DNA from: Massilia sp. YIM B02763
Lineage (GTDB): Bacteria > Pseudomonadota > Gammaproteobacteria > Burkholderiales > Burkholderiaceae_D
Assembly (NCBI RefSeq): GCF_030412015.1
Contig: NZ_JASNRD010000002.1
Coordinates: 62,001-126,000, forward strand
Direction of reading: 5' to 3'
Length of the DNA: 64,000 nt
Under the pieces are notes generated by a model. The model had not been told where the DNA came from and did no database searches. It worked only from the letters and a program-made list of their open reading frames with translations. A program made the position numbers and the translations under genes. Below, piece by piece: positions 34,792 to 43,844 of the stretch (positions within the stretch are counted from its first letter, which is position 1; the number at the start of each line of letters is the position of its first letter).

Positions 34792-36906
34792 ATGCTCTCG
34801 ATTCTAGAACGCCTCGACCCGAACAGCGACCGCATCGACCTGCTCGTCGACCTGGTCGACCAGCTGCGCCCGCGCCGCCCCGGCGACGTCGCCTATGCGC
34901 GCGGCCAGGTGCGCACGCTGTGCCAGTTATTGAAGGGCCATCCGGGCCAGGCCTGGGCCTTGCGCCGCTACATCGTCACCCTGCTGGAGACGCGCCGCCA
35001 CACGAGCCTGTACTCCGACGTCGGCATCCTGTCCAACGACGGCTTCTTTACGGAACTGAAGAAACGCATCGCCTACCGCGTGCTGCCGCCCGCGCTCGAC
35101 GAGCTGTACCTGTCCGATACCCTCGACCGCCTGCTGTGCCGCGACGACGACCACGCCTGGATCCGCGGCGTGCCGAACGCCGACTGGCTGGCGCTGTTCG
35201 ACGTGATCGCGGCCGCTGCCCCGCCTGGCGGCGCCCCCGACGATTCGCCCAAGCGCGCCCGCAACATCATGCTGCGCGGCCTGCTCGACGCGATCCGCAC
35301 GCTGTCCGCCCGCGTCTGCGCGCTGGGCCTGGAGCCGCGCCTGATCCACGCCCGCCGCGAGACCGAGGAGGTCGACTCGCCCTTCCTGATGCAGAACATC
35401 GAGGCCAACGCCTACCTCGACGCCTACGCGCGCCTGCTGGCCGGGGAAATCGGGGAAATGGAGGACGCGCGCCACCTGCTCGTCATGCTCGACCAGTGCG
35501 AGGAAGTGGTCGGCAAGATCCGGCGCGGCGCGCTGGCTTCCGGCACCACGGTCGCCCTCACTTACCTGCTGGTGGCCCTGACGCAGAGCATCGACCGCCT
35601 GCGCAAGCTGCTGTTCCTCGTCGACGTCAGCGGCACGCTGCCGGCCGCGCCGGGCGTCGACCTGGCCAAGGTCACGGGCGAATCGGAAGGCGCCGACCTG
35701 GAAGCCAGCCCGCGCCGCCGCGCCGCCGTCGCGCTGGCGCACGAACTGGCCGAGGCGCACAACACCAAGTACGAGGTGCGCGGCCTGCTGCGCGACAATA
35801 TCGACTTGCTGGCCCGTAACGTCACGGAAAACGCCAGCCGCACGGGCGAGCACTACATCGCCGAGCGGCGCGCCGACCTGCGCGGCATGTTCGCCTCGGC
35901 GGCCGGCGCCGGCGTCGTGATCGGCTTCATGGCCCTGGTGAAGATCCTGATCTCGTACATGCACCGCGCGCCGCTGATCGAGGCCCTGCTCTACAGCATG
36001 AACTACGCGATCGGCTTCATGCTCGTGCACGTGCTCCACTTCACCATCGCCACCAAGCAGCCGGCGATGACGGCCGCCCGCATCGCCGCCGCCCTGCACG
36101 AGAGCAGCCACGGCGGCTCGCGCAAGCAGGTCGACATCGACAGCATGGCGGCCCTCGTCAACAAGGTGTTCCGCAGCCAGATCGTGGCGGTGCTGGGCAA
36201 CCTGGCCACCGTGATCCCCGTCGCCTACCTGATCGCCATGGGCTGGTACTGGGTCTTCGGCAGCCACCTGGTGAACGTGTTCAAGGCGCGCCACCTCATC
36301 GAGGACAGTCACCCGTGGGAATCGCTGGCCCTGCTGCACGCGGCCATCGCCGGCGTGTGGCTGTTCGTCTCGGGCCTCGTGTCCGGCTACTACGACAACA
36401 AGGCCTTGTATACCCGCATGGGCCGCCGCGTCGAGCAGCTGCGCTGGCTGCGCCGCCTGCTGGGGCGCGAGCGCCTGGCGCTGTTCGGCCGCTACATCGA
36501 GGACAACCTCGGGGGCCTGATGGGCAATATGGTGTTCGGCATCCTGATGGGCATCACGGCCACCGTCGGCTTCCTGCTCGGCCTGCCGCTGGACATCCGC
36601 CACGTGACGTTCTCGTCGGCCAACGCCGCCATCGGCTTCGTCGGCCTGGAACAGAACGTCGATCCCGAGACGATCGGCATCACCTTCCTCGGTATCGCGC
36701 TGATCGGCATGGTCAACCTCCTGGTCAGCTTCGGGCTGGCCCTGTGGGTGGCGCTGCGCGCCCGCAAGATCCGCTTCCGCCACGGCTTCAGCCTGCTGCG
36801 CGCCCTCGGCCGCCGCCTGCGCACGGCGCCGCTGGATTTCTTCGTCGGCCCGCGCGACCTGGAGACGCTCGCGCCGGATCCGGTCCACCAGAGAGGACTC
36901 AAATGA
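34792..36906 (+). CDS. 'Site-specific recombinase' Gcr-family membrane protein (name historical)
   Basis: 704 residues from the ATG at 34792 (MLSILERLDPNSDRI). Residues 1-360 are helical and soluble; at least six hydrophobic segments follow (about 375-395, 415-435, 475-500, 520-545, 585-605, 645-665). It matches the family first named gcr in Neisseria. No tyrosine- or serine-recombinase active site is present, so a recombinase role is doubtful. Its stop overlaps the phospholipase D start (ATGA), implying joint work in the membrane. Confidence 0.82.
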   Translation: MLSILERLDPNSDRIDLLVDLVDQLRPRRPGDVAYARGQVRTLCQLLKGHPGQAWALRRYIVTLLETRRHTSLYSDVGILSNDGFFTELKKRIAYRVLPPALDELYLSDTLDRLLCRDDDHAWIRGVPNADWLALFDVIAAAAPPGGAPDDSPKRARNIMLRGLLDAIRTLSARVCALGLEPRLIHARRETEEVDSPFLMQNIEANAYLDAYARLLAGEIGEMEDARHLLVMLDQCEEVVGKIRRGALASGTTVALTYLLVALTQSIDRLRKLLFLVDVSGTLPAAPGVDLAKVTGESEGADLEASPRRRAAVALAHELAEAHNTKYEVRGLLRDNIDLLARNVTENASRTGEHYIAERRADLRGMFASAAGAGVVIGFMALVKILISYMHRAPLIEALLYSMNYAIGFMLVHVLHFTIATKQPAMTAARIAAALHESSHGGSRKQVDIDSMAALVNKVFRSQIVAVLGNLATVIPVAYLIAMGWYWVFGSHLVNVFKARHLIEDSHPWESLALLHAAIAGVWLFVSGLVSGYYDNKALYTRMGRRVEQLRWLRRLLGRERLALFGRYIEDNLGGLMGNMVFGILMGITATVGFLLGLPLDIRHVTFSSANAAIGFVGLEQNVDPETIGITFLGIALIGMVNLLVSFGLALWVALRARKIRFRHGFSLLRALGRRLRTAPLDFFVGPRDLETLAPDPVHQRGLK

Positions 36907-38333
36907 ACCTCCCGTCGCCGTTCCCCCAACTGCTGCGCTGGATGCGCGCCCACCCGGGCGCGCGTCCGCTCGCCGCCGTGCTCGCCCTCGGCCTGTGCGC
37001 CGCCATCGTCTCGTGCAAGACCCTGCCCGACGTCGAGCCGGAGGCGCCGCCGAAAGCCGTGCCCACGATCGCCACGACGAGCGGCACGCTGCCCGCGCAG
37101 AAGGCCTCGGCCCTGGTGGCGCGGCGCTGGGCCAATGCCAGCGGCGACCTGAAGGCGCTGGCCGTGATGGAGGAACAGGCGACGGGCGTGCCGCTCATCG
37201 CCGGCAACAAGGTGACGCTGCTGTTCGACGGCCCGGCCACGATGCGCGAGATGATCGCCGCCGCGCGCACGGCGAAAAGCTCGATCAACCTCGAGACCTA
37301 TATCTTCGACCCCGACGAGATCGGCACCGAATTCGCCGACCTGCTCATCGAGAAGCAGAAGAGCGGCGTGCAGGTCAACATCATGGTCGACGCGGTCGGC
37401 AACCTCACCACCCCGCCCGCCTTCTTCGACCGCATGCGCCAGGCCGGCATCCGCGTGGTCGTGTTCAACCCCGTCAACCCGGCCAAGGCCAAGGGCAAGT
37501 GGGAAGTGAACAACCGCGACCACCGCAAGCTGATGATCGTCGACGGCCGCGTCGCCTTCACGGGCGGCATCAACATCAGCAGCACCTATGCCAACAGCTC
37601 GCTGTTCCGCTCCAAGAACAAGAAAAAGCAGATCAACGGCGACAAGGTCGGCTGGCGCGACACCCATATCCGCATCGAGGGCCCCGCCGTCGCGCCGCTG
37701 CAATGGTCGTTCGTGAACCTGTGGGTGCGCCAGGAAGGCGGCGAACTCACGCAGGCGGACTACTTCCCCGCGCTGGCGCCCGTGGGCGACAAGTTCGTGC
37801 GCGTACTGGCCACGACGCCGGAGCGCGACTCGGAAATCTACAAGTCGCTCGTCACCGCGATCAACGAAGCCAAGAGCTCGATCCACCTGACGGCCGCCTA
37901 CTTCGTGCCGGACCAGCAGATCGTCGACGCCCTCGTGGGCGCGGCCAGGCGCGGCGTCGACGTCAAATTGATCCTGCCCGGCGTCTCGGACCACAGCCTG
38001 ATCCGCTACGCCGGCCAGAACTTCTACGAGCCCCTGCTGGCCGGCGGCGTGCGCATCTTCGAGCTGCAGATCGCCGTGCTGCACGCGAAGACGGCCGTGA
38101 TCGACGGCGCCTGGTCGACGATCGGCTCCGCCAACATCGACCGCCGCAGCTTCATCCACAACTACGAATTGAACGTGGTCGTCATCGACCCGGCGTTCGG
38201 ACGCGACATGGAGAGCGCGTTCAACGAGGACATGCGCGATTCGAAGGAAGTGCTGCTGGAGCAGTGGCGGCACCGGCCGTGGATGGACCGGATCAAGGAG
38301 ACGGTGGCGCGGTTGGGGGAGTACTGGATTTGA
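36903..38333 (+). CDS. Phospholipase D / cardiolipin synthase-like lipoprotein
   Basis: 476 residues. A lipobox IVSC (Cys38) follows a hydrophobic signal. Two HKD motifs are complete: H207, K209, D214 (DHRKLMIVDG) and H394, K396, D401 (LHAKTAVIDG), each followed by the GGxN/GSANID Gly-Ser part. This fits bacterial cardiolipin synthases (ClsC-type) or secreted PLDs. The ATG overlaps the preceding gene's TGA, so translation is coupled. Repeat A6 lies 20 bp downstream. Confidence 0.9.
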   Translation: MNLPSPFPQLLRWMRAHPGARPLAAVLALGLCAAIVSCKTLPDVEPEAPPKAVPTIATTSGTLPAQKASALVARRWANASGDLKALAVMEEQATGVPLIAGNKVTLLFDGPATMREMIAAARTAKSSINLETYIFDPDEIGTEFADLLIEKQKSGVQVNIMVDAVGNLTTPPAFFDRMRQAGIRVVVFNPVNPAKAKGKWEVNNRDHRKLMIVDGRVAFTGGINISSTYANSSLFRSKNKKKQINGDKVGWRDTHIRIEGPAVAPLQWSFVNLWVRQEGGELTQADYFPALAPVGDKFVRVLATTPERDSEIYKSLVTAINEAKSSIHLTAAYFVPDQQIVDALVGAARRGVDVKLILPGVSDHSLIRYAGQNFYEPLLAGGVRIFELQIAVLHAKTAVIDGAWSTIGSANIDRRSFIHNYELNVVVIDPAFGRDMESAFNEDMRDSKEVLLEQWRHRPWMDRIKETVARLGEYWI

Positions 38334-38353
38334 GCACCTGCCATCGAACATCC

Positions 38354-38440
38354 CGTCGCCCCTGCAAAGGCAGGGGCCCAATCCAGCATGCGCAGCCGTA
38401 ACGCATGCAACATTGGGTCCCTGCCTTCGCAGGGACGACG
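38354..38440. repeat. Interspersed palindromic repeat, family A copy 6 (87 bp)
   Basis: Arms CGTCGCCCCTGCAAAGGCAG and TCCCTGCCTTCGCAGGGA. It sits between convergent gene ends, 20 bp after the phospholipase D stop and 17 bp before the phosphoesterase stop. Confidence 0.87.
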
Positions 38441-38457
38441 GCATTTATTGCAGGGGC

Positions 38458-39294
38458 TTAGATTCCGGCCGCGTACAACCCCTCCGCCTGCTCCGTCCAC
38501 ACATTCCCCGCCCGCATGAACTTTTCCGTCGCCATGACCTGGAACTGGTTGTGCACCGTATCCCACCCATAGCGGTCGACCTCGATGCGCTCGCGCTCGA
38601 TGCGGATCACGTTGAAGGAATTGACCTCGCCGCGGCCGCGCGTGGACGTCGCCGTGCCGGCCTGGACGACCAGGGCCGCATATTCGCTGATCTTGTAGCG
38701 CGCCTGCGTGTTGCCAGCGTGGCTCAGGTGCAGGTGGCCGGCCATCAGCAAATCGACGCCCAGGTCCTTGAACACGTCCATCGCCATGCCGGCGCGGTCG
38801 ACCAGGTCGCGCTCTTCCGAGCCCTGCGGCAGGTCGAACGGGTGGTGCGTGACGACGACGCGCGTCATCTTCGGGTCCAGGCCGGACAGCGTTTCGCGGA
38901 TCTTCGCGACCTGCTCCTTGTTGACGCGGCCGTCCTTGAAGGTCAGCGAGCGCGCCGTGTTCACGCCCAGCACGGCGATCTCGTCGTCGATATAGACGGG
39001 ATCGAGGTCGTCCGTGATGTAGCGCTTGTAGCGGTCCAGCGGCAGCACGAAGCGGCGGAACACGTTGTACAGCGAGATGTCGTGGTTGCCCGGCACGATG
39101 ATCTGCGGTTCGGGCAGCGTGTCGAGCCAGGCGCGGGCCTGCTCGAATTCCTCGGACTTGGCGCGCTGGGTCAGGTCGCCGGAGACCACGACAGCCGTCG
39201 GGGCGATGCGGTGGACGAGGTCGCGCAAGGGATCGAGCAAAGCGGGATCGACGCGGCCGAAATGCAGGTCGGAAAGATGAACGAGTGTACGCAT
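38458..39294 (-). CDS. Calcineurin-like metallophosphoesterase
   Basis: 278 residues. All metal motifs of the fold are in place: SDLHFGR (8-14), SGDLTQ (38-43), PGNHD (68-72), THHPF and AGHLH. This is the 3',5'-cyclic-nucleotide phosphodiesterase-like (CpdA/Rv0805) branch, though lipid or nucleotide phosphomonoester substrates are equally possible given its neighbours. It follows the lipid kinase gene by 36 bp; PAP2, kinase and phosphoesterase form a likely operon. Confidence 0.9.
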   Translation of the reverse strand: MRTLVHLSDLHFGRVDPALLDPLRDLVHRIAPTAVVVSGDLTQRAKSEEFEQARAWLDTLPEPQIIVPGNHDISLYNVFRRFVLPLDRYKRYITDDLDPVYIDDEIAVLGVNTARSLTFKDGRVNKEQVAKIRETLSGLDPKMTRVVVTHHPFDLPQGSEERDLVDRAGMAMDVFKDLGVDLLMAGHLHLSHAGNTQARYKISEYAALVVQAGTATSTRGRGEVNSFNVIRIERERIEVDRYGWDTVHNQFQVMATEKFMRAGNVWTEQAEGLYAAGI

Positions 39295-39330
39295 GGTCTG
39301 GGTTTCCGTTTCTGGTCTTGTGACGGTGAT

Positions 39331-40242
39331 TCAGCTTGGTCCCGTCATTGTTGCCGCCGGCACCATCACCGTCAGTGCGCCAGGTCGCACCCGGTAGCGA
39401 AGAGGCGGCTTCATGACCGTCACTTCGCCGTCCGTGGCCACGCGCAATCGTTTGCGGTGCGTGACGATGTCGAGCGCCGGCGCGTGCAGCACGTCGAAGT
39501 CGTCGCGGTCGCCCAGCCTGCCGCGCAACGCGTCGAACGCGAAGCGCAAGAGGCCCAGGCGGGTCGGGCTCTGGGCCACGTAGAGGCTGAGCAGGCCGTC
39601 GTCGATGCGTTCGCGCTCGCCGATCGCCAGCCCCTCCATCGTGTAGCGGTTGTTGCCGATGAAGACGAAGGGCGTGCGCCGCGCCAGCTCCTCGGGGCCC
39701 ACGTGCAGGCGCATGGACAGGAAGGGATAGCGGCGCAGCGCCGCCAGCGTGGCCCACAGCGCCGCCGGCCACTTGCCGCGGCCCAGGCGGCGCTGCTGGC
39801 GCTCGCGGTCGCGCACGATGTCCGGGTAGAGCCCGAGGCTGGAATTGTTGAGGAAGACGCGGCCGTTGACCTCGCCCACGTCGACGCGCTTGGGGCGTCC
39901 CCGGGCCAGGTTGCGGATCGCCTCGTCCAGGTCGAGCGGGATGCCGAGGTCCTTGGCGAAATGGTTCAGCGTGCCCATCGGCAGCACGCCGAACACGACG
40001 CCGGTGCCGGCCAGCACCGAGGCGACGGCGTTCATCGTGCCGTCGCCGCCGCCGGCCGCGACGAGGCGCGCGCCGCCGTCGACGGCGCGGCGCGCGGCCG
40101 CGATCATCTCGTCGCCGCTGCCGGCCAGCACCAGTTCGGCGTCGAGCCCGGCGTCGCGCAGCGCGGCGCGCATGCGGCCGGCCGCTTCCTCGTCATGGCC
40201 ATTGCCGGCGCCGCCATTGACGACCACGAGGACCGGTTTCAC
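39331..40242 (-). CDS. Diacylglycerol/sphingosine kinase-family lipid kinase (YegS-like)
   Basis: 303 residues from a GTG start that overlaps the PAP2 stop (GTGA, 40239-40242). DAGK catalytic motifs: VVVNGGAGN, the GGGDGTMNAV phosphate loop (~76-85), GVLPMGTLNHFAKD, and the C-terminal SLYVAQSPTRLGLL. The fold phosphorylates lipids such as diacylglycerol. Coupled translation with a PAP2 phosphatase suggests opposed phosphorylation and dephosphorylation of one lipid pool. Confidence 0.9.
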   Translation of the reverse strand: MKPVLVVVNGGAGNGHDEEAAGRMRAALRDAGLDAELVLAGSGDEMIAAARRAVDGGARLVAAGGGDGTMNAVASVLAGTGVVFGVLPMGTLNHFAKDLGIPLDLDEAIRNLARGRPKRVDVGEVNGRVFLNNSSLGLYPDIVRDRERQQRRLGRGKWPAALWATLAALRRYPFLSMRLHVGPEELARRTPFVFIGNNRYTMEGLAIGERERIDDGLLSLYVAQSPTRLGLLRFAFDALRGRLGDRDDFDVLHAPALDIVTHRKRLRVATDGEVTVMKPPLRYRVRPGALTVMVPAATMTGPS

Positions 40243-41006
40243 GCGCCGCCCCGCGCCTGGGCCCGCGCGCGTTCGCTCCACGAGGGCTTGCCGCGCGCCA
40301 GGCGGCGCCGGTGCAGCGTGGCCACGGCGGTCACGCACACGGACAGCCAGGCGGCGCCCTCGAGCGTGGCGGCCAGCACGTCGGACAGGTAGTGCGCGCC
40401 CAGGTACATGCGCGACAGCGCCACCAGCGCCACCATCGCGCAGGCGCCAAGCACGACGAGGACGCGCAGCGCCCTGCCGTGCACGCGCCGCACCAGGTAG
40501 CAGGCCAGCAGGCCGTAGAACACGGTGGCGGCGGCCGTGTGGCCGCTGGGGAAGCTGTAGGTGGTGAGCGTGAGCAGCGGCTCGTCGAAGCTGGGCCGGG
40601 CGCGCTGGAACACATGCTTGAGCGCGACGTTGAGCAGCATGCCGCCGGGGATCGCCGTGACGGCCACGAGCAGCCAGTAATGGGCGCCGCGGCGCCAGAA
40701 CCACAGCGCCAGCAGCACGCCCATGATGCTGGAGCCGACGATGCCGTTCCAGTGCGTGATGAAGAACATCACCTGGGTGAACACGGGATGGGCGCGCGTA
40801 TGGAACCACTGGGCGAGCTGGGCGTCGATGACGGTGATGGTGTCGCCCTCGACGACGTCCTCGGCGAGCTCGCCAAACACGAAGCCGGCGAACAGGATCA
40901 GGCACACCCCGATGGTGAGGTGCAGGCCCATCTCCCCTTCGGGAGAGAAGCGCGCCGCCAGGAACGCGCGCAGGCGCTGGTGCAGGTTGGCAGATGTGGT
41001 GGACAT
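40239..41006 (-). CDS. PAP2-family membrane lipid phosphatase
   Basis: 255 residues with six hydrophobic segments. The three PAP2 motifs are complete: KHVFQRARP, PSGHT and SRMYLGAHYLSD. Such enzymes dephosphorylate phosphatidate, PGP or undecaprenyl pyrophosphate. First gene of a group with the lipid kinase and metallophosphoesterase. Its start lies 51 bp from the nearer of two LexA boxes that face the small gene at 41159, so damage-dependent control of this operon is also possible. Confidence 0.92.
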   Translation of the reverse strand: MSTTSANLHQRLRAFLAARFSPEGEMGLHLTIGVCLILFAGFVFGELAEDVVEGDTITVIDAQLAQWFHTRAHPVFTQVMFFITHWNGIVGSSIMGVLLALWFWRRGAHYWLLVAVTAIPGGMLLNVALKHVFQRARPSFDEPLLTLTTYSFPSGHTAAATVFYGLLACYLVRRVHGRALRVLVVLGACAMVALVALSRMYLGAHYLSDVLAATLEGAAWLSVCVTAVATLHRRRLARGKPSWSERARAQARGGA

Positions 41007-41056
41007 AAGCTCTACATGTGGCTTGCTGGCAAAAAAACCACAATTTCTTTCTTGGA

Positions 41057-41072
41057 CTGTTTTTTTATACAG
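41057..41072. promoter_or_regulatory. LexA box 1, CTGTTTTTTTATACAG
   Basis: Exact CTGT-N8-ACAG, the proteobacterial SOS box, AT-rich in the centre as in true sites. A second box begins four bases after this one. Confidence 0.75.
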
Positions 41073-41075
41073 TAA

Positions 41076-41091
41076 CTGTAGATTTATACAG
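41076..41091. promoter_or_regulatory. LexA box 2, CTGTAGATTTATACAG
   Basis: Second exact CTGT-N8-ACAG. Centres of the two boxes are 19 bp apart, nearly two helix turns, which allows two LexA dimers on the same face. It ends 67 bp before the ATG of the 70-aa gene; a -10-like TATGCT follows at ~41097. Confidence 0.75.
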
Positions 41092-41158
41092 TAGTTATGC
41101 TATTCTTTATTCACCTGAGCAACACGTCAACATACTTTACTCGATGAAAGGGATCATC

Positions 41159-41371
41159 ATGACCACTCTGAACAGCTCCTTCGGCCTGGAATATGCCCCT
41201 ACGCCTTTCCTGGTGCGCTTCGGCCGCCGCGAAATGCTCGTGACCCGCGACTTCCGCAAGCGCTTCTACCCGGTCAACCCGATCATCGAATGCGATACCG
41301 GCGTCGAGCCGGGCCATGTGGAAGTGCTGCTGTTCAAGCGCTGGCTGCTGATCCTCTCCAAGGGCCGCTGA
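41159..41371 (+). CDS. Small basic protein under apparent SOS control
   Basis: 70 residues from the ATG at 41159 (AAGGG seven bases upstream); an ATG five codons earlier has no site of its own. The chain is compact and basic: LEYAPTPFLVRFGRREMLV, DFRKRFYPVNPI and a C-terminal amphipathic VEVLLFKRWLLILSKGR. No family is recognised. Two tandem LexA boxes stand upstream, so it is probably induced by DNA damage; a cell-division or nucleoid role is possible but not shown. Confidence 0.78.
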   Translation: MTTLNSSFGLEYAPTPFLVRFGRREMLVTRDFRKRFYPVNPIIECDTGVEPGHVEVLLFKRWLLILSKGR

Positions 41372-41465
41372 AAGTCGCTGACTGCATAAGGTTCATCGTT
41401 TTCATTCGTTTTCTTTCGCTCGGCAGGAACCTAATCTATTGGCTCCCCTTCCCCGAAAGAAAACG

Positions 41466-42476
41466 ATGTTTCATAAAAAAATCACTGCCGCACTGGCCGC
41501 CATCGTCCTCCTTGCACAGTCGGCCGCCTTTGCCGCCGACATCACGCTGCTGAACGTCTCCTACGACCCGACGCGCGAGCTGTACCAGGACTTCAACCAG
41601 GCCTTCGCGCGCCAGTACAAGGCCAAGACGGGCGACAACGTCACCATCAAGCAGTCGCACGGCGGTTCGGGCAAGCAGGCGCGCTCCGTGATCGACGGCC
41701 TGCAGGCCGACGTTGTCACGCTGGCGTTGGCCTACGACATCGATGCTATCAGCGAACGTGGCCTGATTGCGCACAACTGGCAGGGGCGCCTGGCCCACCG
41801 CAGCACGCCGTACGCGTCGACCATCGTGTTCCTGGTCCGCAAGGGCAATCCGAAAGGCATCAAGGACTGGGCCGACCTGGTCAAGCCGGGCGTGTCCGTG
41901 ATCACCCCGAACCCGAAGACCTCGGGCGGCGCCCGCTGGAACCACCTGGCCGCCTGGGGCTACGCCCTGCGCCTGCCGGGCGGCAGCGAGGCCACGGCAC
42001 GCGACTACCTGGCCAGGCTGTACAAGAACGTGCCCGTGCTGGACTCGGGCGCGCGCGGCGCCACCACCACCTTCGTCGAGCGCGGCATCGGCGACGTGCT
42101 CATCGCCTGGGAAAACGAGGCGCTGCTGGCCGTCAAGGAACTGGGCCCCGACAAGTTCGAAGTCGTCGCCCCGTCCGTCTCCATCCTGGCCGAGCCGCCC
42201 GTTGCCGTCGTCGACAAGGTCGTCGACAAGCGCGGCACCCGCGCCGTGGCCGAGGCCTATTTGCAATACCTGTACACGGCCGAGGGCCAGAAGATCGCCG
42301 CCAAGCACTACTATCGCCCGCTCGTCGAGCCGTTCAACAAGCAGTACGCGGCGCAATTCCCGAACGTGAAGCTGTTCACCATCGACGAGGTGGCGGGCGG
42401 CTGGACCAAGGCGCAGAAGGCGCACTTTGCGGATGGGGGGTTGTTCGACCAGATCTATCAGCCGGGCCGTAAATAA
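41466..42476 (+). CDS. sbp: Sulfate/thiosulfate-binding protein (Sbp/CysP)
   Basis: 336 residues from the ATG at 41466. Signal peptide ends [10 protein letters not shown] (~24). Family signatures: [46 protein letters not shown] and KHYYRPLV. It binds sulfate in the periplasm for an ABC importer. The cysTWA permease and ATPase genes are not adjacent. An AT-rich stretch with two near-copies of TTCGTTTTC upstream (41397-41425) could bind CysB; this is not proven. Confidence 0.92.
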   Translation: MFHKKITAALAAIVLLAQSAAFAADITLLNVSYDPTRELYQDFNQAFARQYKAKTGDNVTIKQSHGGSGKQARSVIDGLQADVVTLALAYDIDAISERGLIAHNWQGRLAHRSTPYASTIVFLVRKGNPKGIKDWADLVKPGVSVITPNPKTSGGARWNHLAAWGYALRLPGGSEATARDYLARLYKNVPVLDSGARGATTTFVERGIGDVLIAWENEALLAVKELGPDKFEVVAPSVSILAEPPVAVVDKVVDKRGTRAVAEAYLQYLYTAEGQKIAAKHYYRPLVEPFNKQYAAQFPNVKLFTIDEVAGGWTKAQKAHFADGGLFDQIYQPGRK

Positions 42477-42494
42477 CGTAGTCAGCCCAAAAAC

Positions 42495-42577
42495 CGTCGC
42501 CCCTGCGCAGGCAGGGGCCCAATTTCTGCGCGCAGTGGTGCAAGCGAACTTGGGCCCCCGCCTTCGCGGGGGCGACG
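42495..42577. repeat. Interspersed palindromic repeat, family A copy 7 (83 bp)
   Basis: Arms CGTCGCCCCTGCGCAGGCAG and GGGCCCCCGCCTTCGCGGGG. It begins 18 bp after the sulfate-binding protein stop. Confidence 0.85.
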
Positions 42578-42736
42578 GCGTTTACACTTGCAAATCCTTG
42601 CCCCAAACACCATCTTGTAAAAAATGACTTGAAATCCGCGGCTGGGCCACGATTGTCTAATCAATCAAGCCTGGCCGTTCGGATACGCACGCCGCGTGCC
42701 GGCGGCCGTTCTCCAACCCACGAGAAGGAGCAAGTC

Positions 42737-43774
42737 ATGGCAGTGCAACTACGTAAGCTCGACGAACAAGTCGTCGTCATCACCGGCGCCACCAGCGGCA
42801 TCGGCCTCACGACGGCGCGCCAGGCGGCCGAGGGCGGCGCCCGGCTGGTGCTGGCGGCCAGGAGCGGCGATGCGCTGGACCAGCTGGCCAGCGAGCTGCG
42901 CCGCACCGGCACCCAGGTCGCGACCGTGGCGGCCGACGTCGGCAAGGCCGAGGACGTCGAACGCATCGGCCACACGGCGATGCAGCGCTTCGGCCGCATC
43001 GACACCTGGATCAACAATGCCGGCGTCTCCATCTTCGGCCGCAACGAAGACATCCCCATCGAAGACATGCAGCGCCTGTTCCAGACCAACTACTGGGGCG
43101 TGGTGCACGGCTCGCTCGAAGCCGTCAAGCACATGAAGACGCGCGGCGGCGGCGCCATCATCAACCTTGGCAGCGAACTTTCGGACCACTCCATTCCGCT
43201 GCAGGGCATCTATGCCGCGTCCAAGCACGCGGTCAAGGCCTTCACCGACTCGCTGCGCATGGAACTGGAAAAGGACAAGGCGCCCATCTCCGTGACCCTT
43301 GTGAAGCCGGCCGGCATCGAGACCATGTTCGTGCCGCATGCGCGCAACTACATGGACAAGGAACCCGCGCTGCCGAAACCCGTCTACGCGCCGGAGCTGG
43401 CCGCCAAGGCGATCCTGTACGCGGCCCAGCACCCGAAGCGCGACGTGTTTGTCGGCGGCGCCGCGAAGGCGCTGTCGAGCTCCAACTTCGCCATGCCCGG
43501 CGTCATGGAACGCTTCCTGCGCGCCACCATGTTCGCCCAGCAGAAGTCCAAGCAGGCCAGCCCGCCGAACCGCCGCGACGCCCTGTACGAGCCGGATCCG
43601 CGCAGCGAACTGCGCCAGCGCCAGGATGCGTCGAAGCCCGTCATCGAAAGCTGCGCCTACACGTCGGCCGCGCTGCGCACGCCCAAGCTGCTGCCGCTGC
43701 TGGTCGGCGGTGCCGCGCTGTTCGGCGCATGGAAGCTGGCGCGCCGTCCGGGTGGATTGCGCTCAGCGTTTTAA
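42737..43774 (+). CDS. Short-chain dehydrogenase with C-terminal membrane anchor, paralogue 1
   Basis: 345 residues from the ATG at 42737 (AAGGAG). Residues 8-250 are a classical SDR: TGATSGIG loop, NNAG, catalytic YAASK. The last ~35 residues form a hydrophobic anchor (LLPLLVGGAALFGAWKLA) followed by basic residues. Length and layout equal those of the next gene, so they arose by tandem duplication. Substrate unknown; the anchor implies a membrane lipid or quinone. Confidence 0.88.
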   Translation: MAVQLRKLDEQVVVITGATSGIGLTTARQAAEGGARLVLAARSGDALDQLASELRRTGTQVATVAADVGKAEDVERIGHTAMQRFGRIDTWINNAGVSIFGRNEDIPIEDMQRLFQTNYWGVVHGSLEAVKHMKTRGGGAIINLGSELSDHSIPLQGIYAASKHAVKAFTDSLRMELEKDKAPISVTLVKPAGIETMFVPHARNYMDKEPALPKPVYAPELAAKAILYAAQHPKRDVFVGGAAKALSSSNFAMPGVMERFLRATMFAQQKSKQASPPNRRDALYEPDPRSELRQRQDASKPVIESCAYTSAALRTPKLLPLLVGGAALFGAWKLARRPGGLRSAF

Positions 43775-43790
43775 GCCAGCGTCCGCGCAC

Positions 43791-43811
43791 GGTGGGCACG
43801 TGGTGCCCACC
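43791..43811. repeat. 21-bp palindrome, family B copy 1
   Basis: GGTGGGCAC-GTG-GTGCCCACC, a near-perfect palindrome between the two SDR paralogues, 16 bp after the first stop. Confidence 0.75.
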
Positions 43812-43844
43812 GGCCTCTCAACGACAATGAATGAAGGAAGCATC

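Noticed and set aside
34792-36906. DNA recombinase function for the Gcr-like protein
   Set aside because: No serine or tyrosine recombinase catalytic residues; at least six membrane segments instead.
39331-41043. 570-residue fusion of phosphatase and lipid kinase
   Set aside because: The N-terminal half is an out-of-frame reading of the PAP2 gene; the two genes overlap by GTGA and are separate.
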